In this document: positions 17,980-26,727 of the stretch, piece after piece | Layout: each line of letters starts with the position of its first letter | Position numbering within the stretch: position 1 is the stretch's first letter | Origin: Pseudolactococcus raffinolactis NBRC 100932 | GTDB lineage: Bacteria; Bacillota; Bacilli; Lactobacillales; Streptococcaceae | Assembly: GCF_001591765.1 (NCBI RefSeq) | Contig: NZ_BCVN01000004.1 | Span: forward strand, 1-64,000 | Reading direction: 5' to 3' | DNA: 64,000 bases | Notes under the pieces: model-generated | The model's database searches: none | What the model was told of the DNA's origin: nothing | Seen by the model: only the letters and a program-made list of their open reading frames with translations | Made by a program: the position numbers and the translations under genes

Positions 17980-20164
17980 ATTCAAGACACTTTACCATAA
18001 TTCGCTTTTTAAAAAATACTTTTTGAATTATCTCTTGATTTTTTTGCTACCTTTTTTAATTTTGACAGGTATAATATACTATATTTTAAGTCAACATACA
18101 AAAAGCCAAATCGTATCAGATAATCATACGACCTTGAATCGAGTACACCAGGCCTTAGATTCAGAATTCACCTCATTAGATAAAATTTCCGATGATTTAG
18201 CTACAAATACCGATCTTAATCCATACTATCTAAAAGATCCATTGTATGCGACACGGACTAAAAATGAGCTGCAGCGCTATATGATTACCAACAAAGACCT
18301 TGTTAAAGAAATTTTTATCTATTATGCACCCAAAAACATCTTATATTCTCATGCAGGTACCTTGAGTACAGATGCGTTCATGACTTATAAATATCCCCAA
18401 ACATCATTAACCGCAACGACTTTGTCTCAAAATTTCAAAACAAAGCAGCAACTTTTGACAAGTTCCGACTACCTTGATCATAAACAAGGACAACTTTTGC
18501 AGTACTATGTCCCTGTAAATTCAAATTCTAATTTGACGATCCTATTTATCTTTGATCAAGAAAAACTCAATGAATTCCTGACGCAATACCAACTATTGAC
18601 AGATCAGGATATTACCCTTTATCAAAATGGTACACTGTTTGCAACAACTGCTAAAAATCTTGCCAAGTTAGACAAGAAGACAAATTTAATTAGTTCTCAG
18701 AAAAAATTCCGAACATCACTAATTGAAGTCGGGTTAAGCAAAAAATTATTGATCCAAAGACTCAATGGCTTGAGAATTACCTTTGTAATCCTTGGACTTG
18801 CCTCCTTATTTCTTGGACTAGTACTTATTTTCCTAATTTGTCGACATATTTATGCGCCAATTGCACAACTAAACGAAGACTTTAATAAAATTGTCAAAGA
18901 TGAACTTAATAACGAAATTGAAGGTGATTTTTTCTCAAATGTTTCGAAACACCTCTCAAATCAACATCGCGTGATTCAGGCTGAGGTTGAAAATCACCAA
19001 GAAGTTCTCAAAGACGTCTTCTGGCATGAACTGATTCAAGGTATTCTAACCAAGCAAAGCGAAATAAGTTCAAAAATGAGTGATTGTGGTCTCCTTCCAA
19101 ATCCTACTGCTACCTACTTTTTAGGCCTGATCTCAACTGATTTTTCTACTGATAAACTAGATAATCTCAAGCAAAAAACCGTTATCATCAGAAATCTCAA
19201 GCAAAAGCATCTGGATTACACGACACATTTAATTGAGTTTCCCTTTGAAAAACGACTTGCCATTATTTTTGAGCTGAATCATACAGCAACGTTGAATCTA
19301 TCTATTCAAAATTGGTTAATTGATCATTTGCCAATTAACAGTGGCATCTTCTTTAGTCAACCTAAACACCAACTCGTTGATATCAATACAGCTTATATTG
19401 AAGCATTAACCATCTTAGAGCATACAGATATGACGGGCGATACGCAGCGTATTCATTTTTATGACTCCTCTGAACTCAGCAAAAAAACAACTCTAGATTT
19501 TAAACTTAATAAAAGCCTGCAACTCATCGCTGCCATCAAAGAAAATGCAACGCCTTTGATTCAGGAACTCTTAAAAGAGTTGACCGATGAGCATTTTCTC
19601 GCAGCGCTACCGATTAATATCCGACAGTATTATACGTCTAGCCTATTCAATCATCTAATTGCCTTGATCAATCAAGAAAATTTGCCGATGACAGAAACCA
19701 TCTTCAAACAGCTTGATCAACCACTACTCACAACTCATCTCTATCCAACCTTATCAAAATTATGTTGTGAAATTGCGACCAATATCGCTGGCCTGAAAGA
19801 TTCTAAGTCCTCCATGCAAAAACAAGCGATTATCGCCTATCTCAAAGATAACTTTAGAGATCCTGATTTTTCACTGGAGAATTTTGCTGCAACTTTCAAT
19901 GTTTCTACAACCTTTTTAACAAAATTTATCAAACAAGAAACAGGCTTAAGTTTTGCTAAGATGACTGCTGAACTCAAACTGGATTATATCAAATCAAAAC
20001 TAGTTGAGACGGAACGCCCTATCAAACAAATTATCTATGATGCCGGCTACTATGATGTCTCTAATTTCACACGAAAATTTCGAAAACTCATTGGCTTAAC
20101 ACCCGGTGACTATCGTAAGCACCACAAGGAGAACGGCTATGCTGAAAAAAATCCTGTTATTTAG
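17972..20164 (+). CDS. Membrane-bound AraC-family transcriptional regulator with extracellular sensor
   Basis: A 730-residue protein. A membrane segment (about 17-37) is followed by an extracellular region of about 220 residues (probably Cache-like), a second membrane segment (about 268-290), a cytoplasmic linker, and a C-terminal AraC helix-turn-helix pair (about 630-725: DPDFSLENFAATFNVSTTFL, and IKQIIYDAGYYDVSNFTRKF). The layout is that of YtdP-like regulators, which sense sugars outside the cell and activate nearby uptake genes. Here no transporter is adjacent, so its target is unknown. It overlaps DUF624 before it and a small exported protein after it. Confidence 0.8.
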   Translation: MNKFKTLYHNSLFKKYFLNYLLIFLLPFLILTGIIYYILSQHTKSQIVSDNHTTLNRVHQALDSEFTSLDKISDDLATNTDLNPYYLKDPLYATRTKNELQRYMITNKDLVKEIFIYYAPKNILYSHAGTLSTDAFMTYKYPQTSLTATTLSQNFKTKQQLLTSSDYLDHKQGQLLQYYVPVNSNSNLTILFIFDQEKLNEFLTQYQLLTDQDITLYQNGTLFATTAKNLAKLDKKTNLISSQKKFRTSLIEVGLSKKLLIQRLNGLRITFVILGLASLFLGLVLIFLICRHIYAPIAQLNEDFNKIVKDELNNEIEGDFFSNVSKHLSNQHRVIQAEVENHQEVLKDVFWHELIQGILTKQSEISSKMSDCGLLPNPTATYFLGLISTDFSTDKLDNLKQKTVIIRNLKQKHLDYTTHLIEFPFEKRLAIIFELNHTATLNLSIQNWLIDHLPINSGIFFSQPKHQLVDINTAYIEALTILEHTDMTGDTQRIHFYDSSELSKKTTLDFKLNKSLQLIAAIKENATPLIQELLKELTDEHFLAALPINIRQYYTSSLFNHLIALINQENLPMTETIFKQLDQPLLTTHLYPTLSKLCCEIATNIAGLKDSKSSMQKQAIIAYLKDNFRDPDFSLENFAATFNVSTTFLTKFIKQETGLSFAKMTAELKLDYIKSKLVETERPIKQIIYDAGYYDVSNFTRKFRKLIGLTPGDYRKHHKENGYAEKNPVI

Positions 20165-20609
20165 TACTGTTCTGGCTCTGATTTTCGTTGCCTATCAACT
20201 TTATCAGACAGGTTCAGATGATCCCAAACAAACTAGCGTGGACAAAATCGTCATTTCTGATCAATCAGAGCAACCATTATTTGATTTGATTCACCACAAC
20301 CTAACAGCCATAAACCAAAAAAAGATTGATGACTACCTGACAACCCTTGTCCCAACAGCACGCAAAGACAGTCAAAAGGAAATCAGAGCCTTTCTTGACA
20401 GCTATACAGTTAAGATCAGTCTGGACGGTTTTCGCGTACTCAAAAAAGATAAAACACATTGTTTAATTGAAACAAAACAAAAGACGACAAATCTAGGTAA
20501 AAACAAGTATCGAAATCATATTGCAACCGCTAACCATACTTTAAAGAAAGTAGATGGTAAATGGCTCATCGCCTCAACAACAATGATAAACACTACTTTC
20601 CTAGATTAG
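20139..20609 (+). CDS. Small exported or membrane-anchored protein, NTF2-like
   Basis: A 156-residue protein with an N-terminal hydrophobic segment (ILLFSTVLALIFVAYQLY) and an exposed domain whose pattern (DLIHHNLTAINQKKIDDYL ... KKVDGKWLIAST) suggests an NTF2-like fold. No catalytic motif is evident and I do not recognise the gene. The start at 20139 has AAGGAG upstream and lies 26 nt inside the regulator gene, so the three genes form one operon closed by a terminator. Confidence 0.6.
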   Translation: MLKKILLFSTVLALIFVAYQLYQTGSDDPKQTSVDKIVISDQSEQPLFDLIHHNLTAINQKKIDDYLTTLVPTARKDSQKEIRAFLDSYTVKISLDGFRVLKKDKTHCLIETKQKTTNLGKNKYRNHIATANHTLKKVDGKWLIASTTMINTTFLD

Positions 20610-20625
20610 TGATCATACAATAAGC

Positions 20626-20664
20626 GAAAACTCCTCTTGTAAGGCCAACCAAGAGGAGTTTTTA
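20626..20664. terminator. Bidirectional terminator between convergent genes
   Basis: AAAACTCCTCTTG pairs with CAAGAGGAGTTTT; A run before, T run after. It serves the operon on the left and the ROK kinase on the right. Confidence 0.85.
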
Positions 20665-20666
20665 TT

Positions 20667-21584
20667 TTATGCGATAATTTGTTTAGCTTGATAAACAGCG
20701 CCAATTAAGCCAGCATCATTGCGCAATAAACAAGGTTTGATATCTGCAACAGTCACACCAGTTAAGTGGTTTAATGACTTGTGATGTTGCTTAATCTTGT
20801 CGATTCGCTCTGATAAATGACCTAAAAATTCATCGTTGGTACTAATGCCACCACCCAGTAAAATCACTTCTGGATCAAAAGCACAGACAAGATTGAGCAG
20901 GCCTTTAGCCACATCTTCATAATAACGATCCATGACTTTGCTTGCTTGCGCATCGCCTTTACGAACGAGATCCAAGATCACGCGCGCATCTGTCACTTCT
21001 TTACCTGTCGCTTGTTGATAGCGGTTATAGAGCCCTAGCACAACGCCACTTGTAAAATTCCAAGAACCAGCTTCGAGATCTTGCGAATAATCAAGCGGTT
21101 GTTGCATGGTCCAACCAATTTCACCAGCTGCACCATGCGCACCTTGATAGACCGCATCATTAATGATAATACCACAACCAACAGCTGTCCCTAGGGCAAT
21201 CACGATATAGTCTGAAACACCCTGTGCATTCCCAATCCATTGTTCAGCAATCGCAGCACAGTTGGCATCATTTTGGACGACAACTGGTAGCTGAAAGGCT
21301 GCTTCACAGACCTCTTTTAAGTTGATATCGAAGAAGGCTGTAATGGCACCAGCAGTAACCATATAGCCATCTTTACGAACAATGCCTGGCACGCTAACGC
21401 CAACACTTAGAATATCCTGCTTTTCTTGATAAGTTTTGACTTGCTTTGCCATGTTGGCAATCATCAGTTCCCCATCATCTGGTGTTGTGACAAATGAACC
21501 TTTTTCAAGGATCTCGCCTGCTTCGTTTACCAGACCATATTTAACTGATGTTCCCCCAATATCAAATCCTACATAATGTGTCAT
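20667..21584 (-). CDS. ROK-family sugar kinase
   Basis: A 305-residue kinase. DIGGTSVKYG (about 7-16) binds ATP phosphate; VVQNDANCAAIAE carries the catalytic Asp; ALGTAVGCGIIIN and EVILLGGGIS are ROK signatures. The zinc-binding CxCGxxGC of many ROK kinases is absent, as in beta-glucoside or N-acetylmannosamine-type kinases of lactic bacteria, so I would not call it glucokinase with certainty. The ATG at 21584 follows GGGGAGACGG. It is probably monocistronic. Confidence 0.8.
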   Translation of the reverse strand: MTHYVGFDIGGTSVKYGLVNEAGEILEKGSFVTTPDDGELMIANMAKQVKTYQEKQDILSVGVSVPGIVRKDGYMVTAGAITAFFDINLKEVCEAAFQLPVVVQNDANCAAIAEQWIGNAQGVSDYIVIALGTAVGCGIIINDAVYQGAHGAAGEIGWTMQQPLDYSQDLEAGSWNFTSGVVLGLYNRYQQATGKEVTDARVILDLVRKGDAQASKVMDRYYEDVAKGLLNLVCAFDPEVILLGGGISTNDEFLGHLSERIDKIKQHHKSLNHLTGVTVADIKPCLLRNDAGLIGAVYQAKQIIA

Positions 21585-21693
21585 TTTCCGTCTCCCCAAC
21601 GTCATGTCAACAACTTTTTGATCGCCTTGACAAAAGCCTCTACCATCTGATCAAAAAGCAATCCTATCCCCCAATGTGATTACTTTGAACGAT

Positions 21694-22710
21694 TTATTTT
21701 AATGACTCAAAGGTCAAACTAGGTCGTGCATTTAAGTCTAGTCCTGCTAAATGTCCCTGGTTATACTCGCAGACACTAGCATAAGCTATCATGCCTGCAT
21801 TGTCGCCACAAAGTCTGAGTGGTGGGATCACCACATCAACATCTGTAATTTCAGTGGCTAGACGTTCACGTAGGCCTTGATTTGCCGCCACACCGCCTGC
21901 AACCACGAGCATTTTTACTGGAAATTGTTTTAAGGCAGTTTTTGTTTTAGCCATTAATACATCCATTACTGCGGCTTGAAAACTAGCGGACAGATCTTTT
22001 TTATCAAGTGTCTGACCTTTTTGTTCCGCATTATGAACGGTGTTAATAAAGGCAGATTTGAGACCTGAAAAACTAAATTCTAGGGCGGGATCATCATGCT
22101 TCATCATGGCACGCGGAAAGTTGAAGACATCCTCGCCTTGGTGGGCCAGACCGTCAATTTCTCTCCCCGCGGGGTAAGTCAAATTCATAACTCGACCAAC
22201 CTTATCGTAGGCTTCGCCAACAGCATCATCTCGGGTTTCACCGATGATTTTATAATCACCTGGTGCTGCCACATAGACAAGTTCTGTATGACCACCACTG
22301 ACAAGCAAAGCCATCAGTGGAAATTCAAGCGGTTTGACTTGGCGAGCTGCCCATAAATGCCCAGCCATGTGATTGACTGGCACAAGTGGTAAGTGATTGG
22401 CCCAAGCAAAGGCTTTAGCTGCTGCAACACCTACGAGTAGCGCGCCAACAAGACCTGGCCCTTCAGTGACGGCAACAGCTGTCAAATCACTTGGTGTGAT
22501 CTCAGCTTCTGCCATGGCTTCGTTGATACAAGCCGTGATTACTTCAACATGGTGACGACTGGCCACTTCGGGCACGACACCACCAAAACGTTTGTGACTC
22601 TCGATTTGACTCGCAATCACGTTACTCAACAGCTCTTGACCATTTTTCAAGACCGCGACACTGGTCTCATCACAGGAGGTCTCAAAAGCTAATATATAAT
22701 GTTCTGTCAT
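21694..22710 (-). CDS. tsaD: tRNA threonylcarbamoyladenosine transferase TsaD
   Basis: A 338-residue protein of the Kae1/YgjD family, which with TsaB transfers threonylcarbamoyl to A37 of ANN-decoding tRNAs. [11 protein letters not shown], the metal-binding VNHMAGH, the SGGHTEL motif and [10 protein letters not shown] are all present. It is the last gene of tsaB-rimI-rimI-tsaD, overlapping the preceding GNAT gene by 4 nt. Length and motifs are normal. Confidence 0.95.
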   Translation of the reverse strand: MTEHYILAFETSCDETSVAVLKNGQELLSNVIASQIESHKRFGGVVPEVASRHHVEVITACINEAMAEAEITPSDLTAVAVTEGPGLVGALLVGVAAAKAFAWANHLPLVPVNHMAGHLWAARQVKPLEFPLMALLVSGGHTELVYVAAPGDYKIIGETRDDAVGEAYDKVGRVMNLTYPAGREIDGLAHQGEDVFNFPRAMMKHDDPALEFSFSGLKSAFINTVHNAEQKGQTLDKKDLSASFQAAVMDVLMAKTKTALKQFPVKMLVVAGGVAANQGLRERLATEITDVDVVIPPLRLCGDNAGMIAYASVCEYNQGHLAGLDLNARPSLTFESLK

Positions 22711-23153
22711 TTTTCTCTCTTCATTAAAATCGCATCTTCTTGCGGATTTTGATAATAATCCTTTCTCTGATAATAAGCTTCAAACTCGAATTTTTCATAT
22801 AATCTTCGAGCTTTATCATTTGAGGCACGGACTTCTAGGAAAATTTTACCGTCAAGTTCTGCTAGTTGTTTGAGCAATAGACTGGCAATCCCTTGCGATT
22901 GATAGGCCTTAGCAACAGCAATGTTAGTGATTTCAATTTCATCCATGACGACTGACAGCGCTAAAAAACCAAGAACTTTTTGGTCTTCTGAAAAAGCCAA
23001 ATAGTAAACGGTCTCCTCACGCAAAAGATCCGCAAAAGTCTGTTCAAAGGTCCAGGGCGAGACTTCGTATAGCTCGTCTAAAATCGCTTGAATGTCTCCT
23101 GCAAAATCTCGATAGCAATCTGTCAAAAAATTGAGTTTTCGAATCGTGATCAT
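22707..23153 (-). CDS. rimI: GNAT acetyltransferase, RimI type
   Basis: A 148-residue GNAT protein with the acetyl-CoA loop [11 protein letters not shown] and [17 protein letters not shown], typical of RimI, which acetylates the N-terminus of ribosomal protein S18. It lies in the usual tsaB-rimI-tsaD order. It overlaps both neighbours by 4 nt. A second GNAT gene precedes it, and which of the two acts on S18 cannot be told from sequence. Confidence 0.85.
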   Translation of the reverse strand: MITIRKLNFLTDCYRDFAGDIQAILDELYEVSPWTFEQTFADLLREETVYYLAFSEDQKVLGFLALSVVMDEIEITNIAVAKAYQSQGIASLLLKQLAELDGKIFLEVRASNDKARRLYEKFEFEAYYQRKDYYQNPQEDAILMKREK

Positions 23154-23734
23154 ACGGCTTCTTGATCACTTGCTGGTGCTAACTGCTTGACCATCCAAAG
23201 GCCATCTAGTTTATTTTCATAGTAACCGGGTAAAATTTCTTTTGTCTCAAACCCTAGTTTTCGATACATAGCTTGGGCAGGTAAATTATTTCTTTTCACT
23301 TCTAAAGTCAGTGAGTCGAGACCTAGTTGTCGCATCAGTTCAGCCAATCTCTTGACAAGATTTGACCCAATACCTTGGCGTTGGTAGGTTCTGAACACAC
23401 CTAAATTTGACAAGTGAACCGAGTTTTTCTCCGGTACAACACGTGCCCCGATGAAACCTATGATTTTACCATCAGCCTCAGCCGTCAGAAAAATCGCTAG
23501 GTCATTGGTTTTGATCTCATGCTCAAAATGCGAAAAAGTCCACGGCGTATCACCGGCATAGACATCCCGCTCAATCGCTAGAAAGCTGACAATATCTTCA
23601 CGTTCAGCGATCCGATATCGTGCTTGCCCCATCACCACATCTAAATCGACATCATCAAAAGCCCGATATTGCCGAAAATCATGAACCTCAAATTTTGTGG
23701 ATATAGTGTGTATCATTTCCTTGATCTTCTGCAT
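23150..23734 (-). CDS. GNAT acetyltransferase (second RimI-like)
   Basis: About 194 residues, with a roughly 45-residue N-terminal extension before the GNAT core (YRIAEREDIVSFLAIERDVY); the CoA loop is YQRQGIGSNLV and LEVKRNNLPAQAMYRKLGF follows. Two adjacent RimI-like genes between tsaB and tsaD are common in streptococci and lactococci. I place the start at 23734 (TGGAG upstream); an ATG at 23716 is possible. The 5' end overlaps tsaB by about 47 nt. Confidence 0.8.
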   Translation of the reverse strand: MQKIKEMIHTISTKFEVHDFRQYRAFDDVDLDVVMGQARYRIAEREDIVSFLAIERDVYAGDTPWTFSHFEHEIKTNDLAIFLTAEADGKIIGFIGARVVPEKNSVHLSNLGVFRTYQRQGIGSNLVKRLAELMRQLGLDSLTLEVKRNNLPAQAMYRKLGFETKEILPGYYENKLDGLWMVKQLAPASDQEAV

Positions 23735-24395
23735 GCGTCTCCAACCATTTCTCTTCCGCTTCAACTTTTTTCAAATACTCTGGGACAAATGCGTCCACAT
23801 TTACCGGCTCGTAACCTGCGCCCAAGCGCGCGATTTGATAGGCGTTAGGCAATCTGCGCTCTGCATTTTCAACAAATTTGGCTTGTGGTAAGGTCTGTGA
23901 AATCAGCTCACGAAAGTTTGCCAGCTCACCTGTAAAATACAGTCTTTCTTCAGTTTTCAGCGTGTCCATTAACTTATCAAGCTCAACATGATGCTCTTGA
24001 CTGATGCTTGTACCATTTTCATATATGCCAGCATAGACATTTTGACGTCTGGCATCAATGAGGGGCACAACTTTGCCAGCCACGTCAACATTGGCCGCGA
24101 TAGCAGCTAGGCTTGATACACCGACGAGGTCGATGTTGAGCGTGCTAGCTAAGGTTTTGGCTATCGTTACAGCGATACGAAGTCCCGTGTAGCTGCCTGG
24201 GCCTTGTGCCACAGCGATTCGGTCCAAGTCTTCAGGCTGAAGCCCTGCGTTTGTCATCAGAAAGTCAATCGCTGGCATGAGCGTTATACTGTGATTTTTC
24301 TTGATGTTTAAGTCGATCTTCCCAAGCAGGTTGTCATCTTCTGTCAAAGCGACAGACAGGGCCTGGCTTGAGGTATCAAAAGCTAATAGTTTCAT
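23688..24395 (-). CDS. tsaB: TsaB, tRNA threonylcarbamoyladenosine partner protein
   Basis: A 235-residue actin-fold protein that dimerises with TsaD. LAFDTSSQALSVAL, the helix with HSITLMPAI and AQGPGSYTGLRIAVTIAKTL are diagnostic. It is the first gene of the operon, about 690 bp from the nearest upstream gene on the other strand. Confidence 0.93.
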   Translation of the reverse strand: MKLLAFDTSSQALSVALTEDDNLLGKIDLNIKKNHSITLMPAIDFLMTNAGLQPEDLDRIAVAQGPGSYTGLRIAVTIAKTLASTLNIDLVGVSSLAAIAANVDVAGKVVPLIDARRQNVYAGIYENGTSISQEHHVELDKLMDTLKTEERLYFTGELANFRELISQTLPQAKFVENAERRLPNAYQIARLGAGYEPVNVDAFVPEYLKKVEAEEKWLETHAEDQGNDTHYIHKI

Positions 24396-25083
24396 TTCTT
24401 ACGCTATCTTCCTATGTTTTACAACCTATACACATGACTTTTAACCCTTGAAAATCAGGGGGAATCTGTGTTGATTGTGTCTATTACTATTTTATGCTAA
24501 ACCTGCTCATTTGTAAACTATACGTCATTTTGGATGTCTTGTTTATCAAAACAAATAAAAAAATCCATCATCAGCACGCTCGTAATAAATTGTATCCTTC
24601 ACTTCTTTTTATATCATTTCATTTTTTTGTCATAATATTTACACCTCGTTTTATAAATGGTACACTTAAATCAAAGACAGTGACTTAACTCACTGTCTTG
24701 ACTCAAGTTTGAGCTTACCGCTTAATTTTGACTGTCAGTTTAAGCCATAACAGGTTGATTGTGATCTCTACCATTAGCTTAGCTGACTTTTTTCATTCCA
24801 ATCTATGGTGATTCAATATAATCAGACTAGTACAGTGATGATTATATCTTTTTCAAGAAACTTTTGACCTCTCAGACAGTAGTCCCCATATCAAAGTACT
24901 ACAAATAGACAAAATAATCTCTATCTTCACGGTCAAAAACTAAAATACAAAGACAGCTAAATCATACCCAACTGCGACTTTAAAATCATCAGCACAGTTA
25001 TTTGACAGTGTTCTGGTAAATCAAGAGTTTGACATGGTTGCTGACACTAATAAAAGGGTTAAAACGTAAAATGAAAGGTCATA
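24396..25083. other. 688-bp gap before the Abi_2 gene; one promoter-like pair, no convincing gene
   Basis: No frame with coding character is seen on either strand. On the plus strand TTTACA (24638-24643), 17-bp spacer, TACACT (24661-24666) forms a reasonable promoter; a hairpin GACAGTGA / TCACTGTC (24678-24695) would be at the 5' end of its transcript. This could produce a leader of about 400 nt on the Abi_2 mRNA or a separate RNA. Further on, TTGACA near 25030 lies upstream of the gene but lacks a good -10. Confidence 0.5.
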
Positions 25084-25968
25084 ATGCAAAAGCCAAAGTT
25101 AGATTATAAAGAGATGATTTCACATTTAAAAAATAAAGGTATCACATTTAATTTTATAAGCGAGCACGAAGCAATTAAAGTGTTACAGTCAAACAACTAC
25201 CTGTTTAAGCTGATGTCTTATCGGACTAATTTCAACAAAAAAAATGGCAAATATGAAAACTTAGATTTTGCCATGCTTAGTGATCTAGCAACTATTGATA
25301 TGGCATTAAGATATTTGATTTTAAAAATGTCTCTTGACTACGAACATGCTGTCAAAGTGAAAATTTTAGATTTAATCACACTTGATGATTCCGAAAATGG
25401 CTATGCCGTTGTCGAAAAGTTCAAAAATGAAAGTCCGAAAAGTTATCATATCGCCCTTAACTACCTACAAAAAAATAATTATCAGCAAGTTTTTTATAGA
25501 AAACACAATGAAAACATAGCTGTTTGGAGCTTACTCGAAATCCTACCATTTGGTTCTCTATCCTTTTTCATAGAGTTTTATTACAAGCTGACAAATTATA
25601 GTCAGTAAAAATACGCCTTTCATTTAACAAAATTATCTAAAAATCTACGTAATGCTTCCGCTCATAACAATCCTTTGCTACTCAATTTTTATAGTAGAGA
25701 AACCCGCATCAAACCAAGTCAAACAGTTTATAACATCGGGGATGAAATCGGTATCTCTGCTAGAGACCTACGTGAGCGAAAAGTCACTGACTTAGCATCG
25801 CTATTTTATCTGCATAAGAAATATTGTAGTAGTGGCATAAATCAGCATAGAAAAGATGAGCTACTAGCAGTTTTAAAACGCGCTACTAGACACAAGGACT
25901 GGTATTCAAAAAACGATAACCTGATACATATTTATCAAATTTTATCGACATTAATTAATTTTCTTTGA
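25084..25968 (+). pseudogene. Abi_2-family (AbiD/AbiF, HEPN) abortive infection protein with one in-frame stop
   Basis: The frame opens at ATG 25084 (GAAAGG upstream) and reads LDYKEMISHLKNKGITF, then LATIDMALRYLILKMSLDYEH, the N-terminal hallmarks of Abi_2 proteins. A TAA at 25606-25608 interrupts it. The same frame continues KYAFHLTKLSKNLRNASAHN, which contains the HEPN ribonuclease motif R-x4-H (RNASAH), to TGA at 25966, giving 295 codons, the normal family length. Abi_2 proteins act as toxins in phage defence. Without readthrough the catalytic motif would be lost, so this copy is probably dead. A structured RNA with its own promoter follows. Confidence 0.8.
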
Positions 25969-25992
25969 CTAATTCGAATTATATGATACAAT
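25965..25992 (+). promoter_or_regulatory. Promoter of the RNA gene downstream of the Abi_2 gene
   Basis: TTGACT (25965-25970), 16-bp spacer, TACAAT (25987-25992). The -35 overlaps the Abi_2 stop codon. Confidence 0.7.
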
Positions 25993-25998
25993 ATTATT

Positions 25999-26098
25999 AA
26001 GGAAATAACGACGTATGATCGTTAGCCGACTGATTGCTCCGCTTGATGTTGGTTATAAAATTTTAGAGAGACCAGTTAGCTTGCTGACTGGTCTTTTG
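25999..26098 (+). ncRNA. Structured small RNA, candidate abiF-type antitoxin RNA
   Basis: About 100 nt between a good promoter and a clear terminator, with no reading frame. Three stems can be drawn: AACGA / TCGTT (26007-26023); AGCCGAC with GTTGGTT, with two G-U pairs (26023-26053); and the terminator GACCAGT / ACTGGTC (26070-26093) with TTTT. An RNA motif named abiF has been described next to Abi_2 genes, and such RNAs are reported to act as antitoxins to the HEPN protein. Position and architecture fit; I have not compared the sequence with the published model. Confidence 0.65.
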
Positions 26099-26416
26099 AT
26101 TATCTAATTAATAACGGGTGCCATCATCATATCACGCATATCTGATCATCTATTTTTGACTGTTGGCAGTCTCTCAAAACTTATACTAACAATAAATCAC
26201 ATTTAAAAAAATATCTATCGGAAAAATGAGACGGAAACATCGTCTACCGTCCAATTCGCTACATCTGACCATTCCCATGATTAAAACGTTCTTTCTATGC
26301 ACCTAAACCTATTTTTGTAATTACACCAGTTTTATGGTAAAATGTAAGTAATTGCAATAATGCGACCTTTACTGAAGGTGCACCTGTAAAATTAAATTAC
26401 TATACTGGAGAAAAAC
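26099..26416. other. Gap between the RNA gene and rpoY
   Basis: Apart from the rpoY promoter at 26315-26343 I see no gene or strong structure here. Confidence 0.5.
26315..26343 (+). promoter_or_regulatory. Promoter of rpoY-rnjA
   Basis: TTGTAA (26315-26320), 17 bp, TAAAAT (26338-26343), with a TGG before the -10 (extended -10). The leader is about 65 nt. Confidence 0.65.
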
Positions 26417-26647
26417 ATGCTTTTCAAAGTCTTTTATCAAGAAACTAAAAAACGTAGCCCTAAACGCGAAACAACTCATTCACTTTACTTAGAGCTTGAC
26501 ACAACTGACGTTCGTCAAGGTGTTATCCAAGCCCGTGAAATCATGCGCGACAATACAGATTACCATGTTGAATTTATTGATGCCATCAGTGATGAGCAAG
26601 CGGCATACGAGAGAGAATCTGAAGGCTTCAACATCACAACCTTTTAA
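26417..26647 (+). CDS. rpoY: RNA polymerase epsilon subunit RpoY
   Basis: A 76-residue protein with the conserved start [20 protein letters not shown] and later [11 protein letters not shown], the signature of the small epsilon subunit of Firmicutes RNA polymerase, which sits on the downstream side of the enzyme and is implicated in phage resistance or polymerase stability. It lies directly before rnjA, the standard arrangement. TGGAG precedes the start. Confidence 0.93.
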   Translation: MLFKVFYQETKKRSPKRETTHSLYLELDTTDVRQGVIQAREIMRDNTDYHVEFIDAISDEQAAYERESEGFNITTF

Positions 26648-26654
26648 GAAACCT

Positions 26655-26687
26655 TACAACTTGTGAGATTCATCACAAGTTTTTTAA
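26655..26687 (+). terminator. Attenuating terminator between rpoY and rnjA
   Basis: ACTTGTGA / TCACAAGT with a 6-nt loop and six T's. As no separate promoter for rnjA is obvious, it probably reduces rather than ends transcription. Confidence 0.65.
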
Positions 26688-26727
26688 TAAACGAAAAAAT
26701 AGATCATATAAAAAAGAAAAGAGAAAG

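Noticed and set aside
20667-21584. Calling the ROK kinase glucokinase GlcK
   Set aside because: The zinc motif CxCGxxGC typical of that group is not present, so only the family name is supported.
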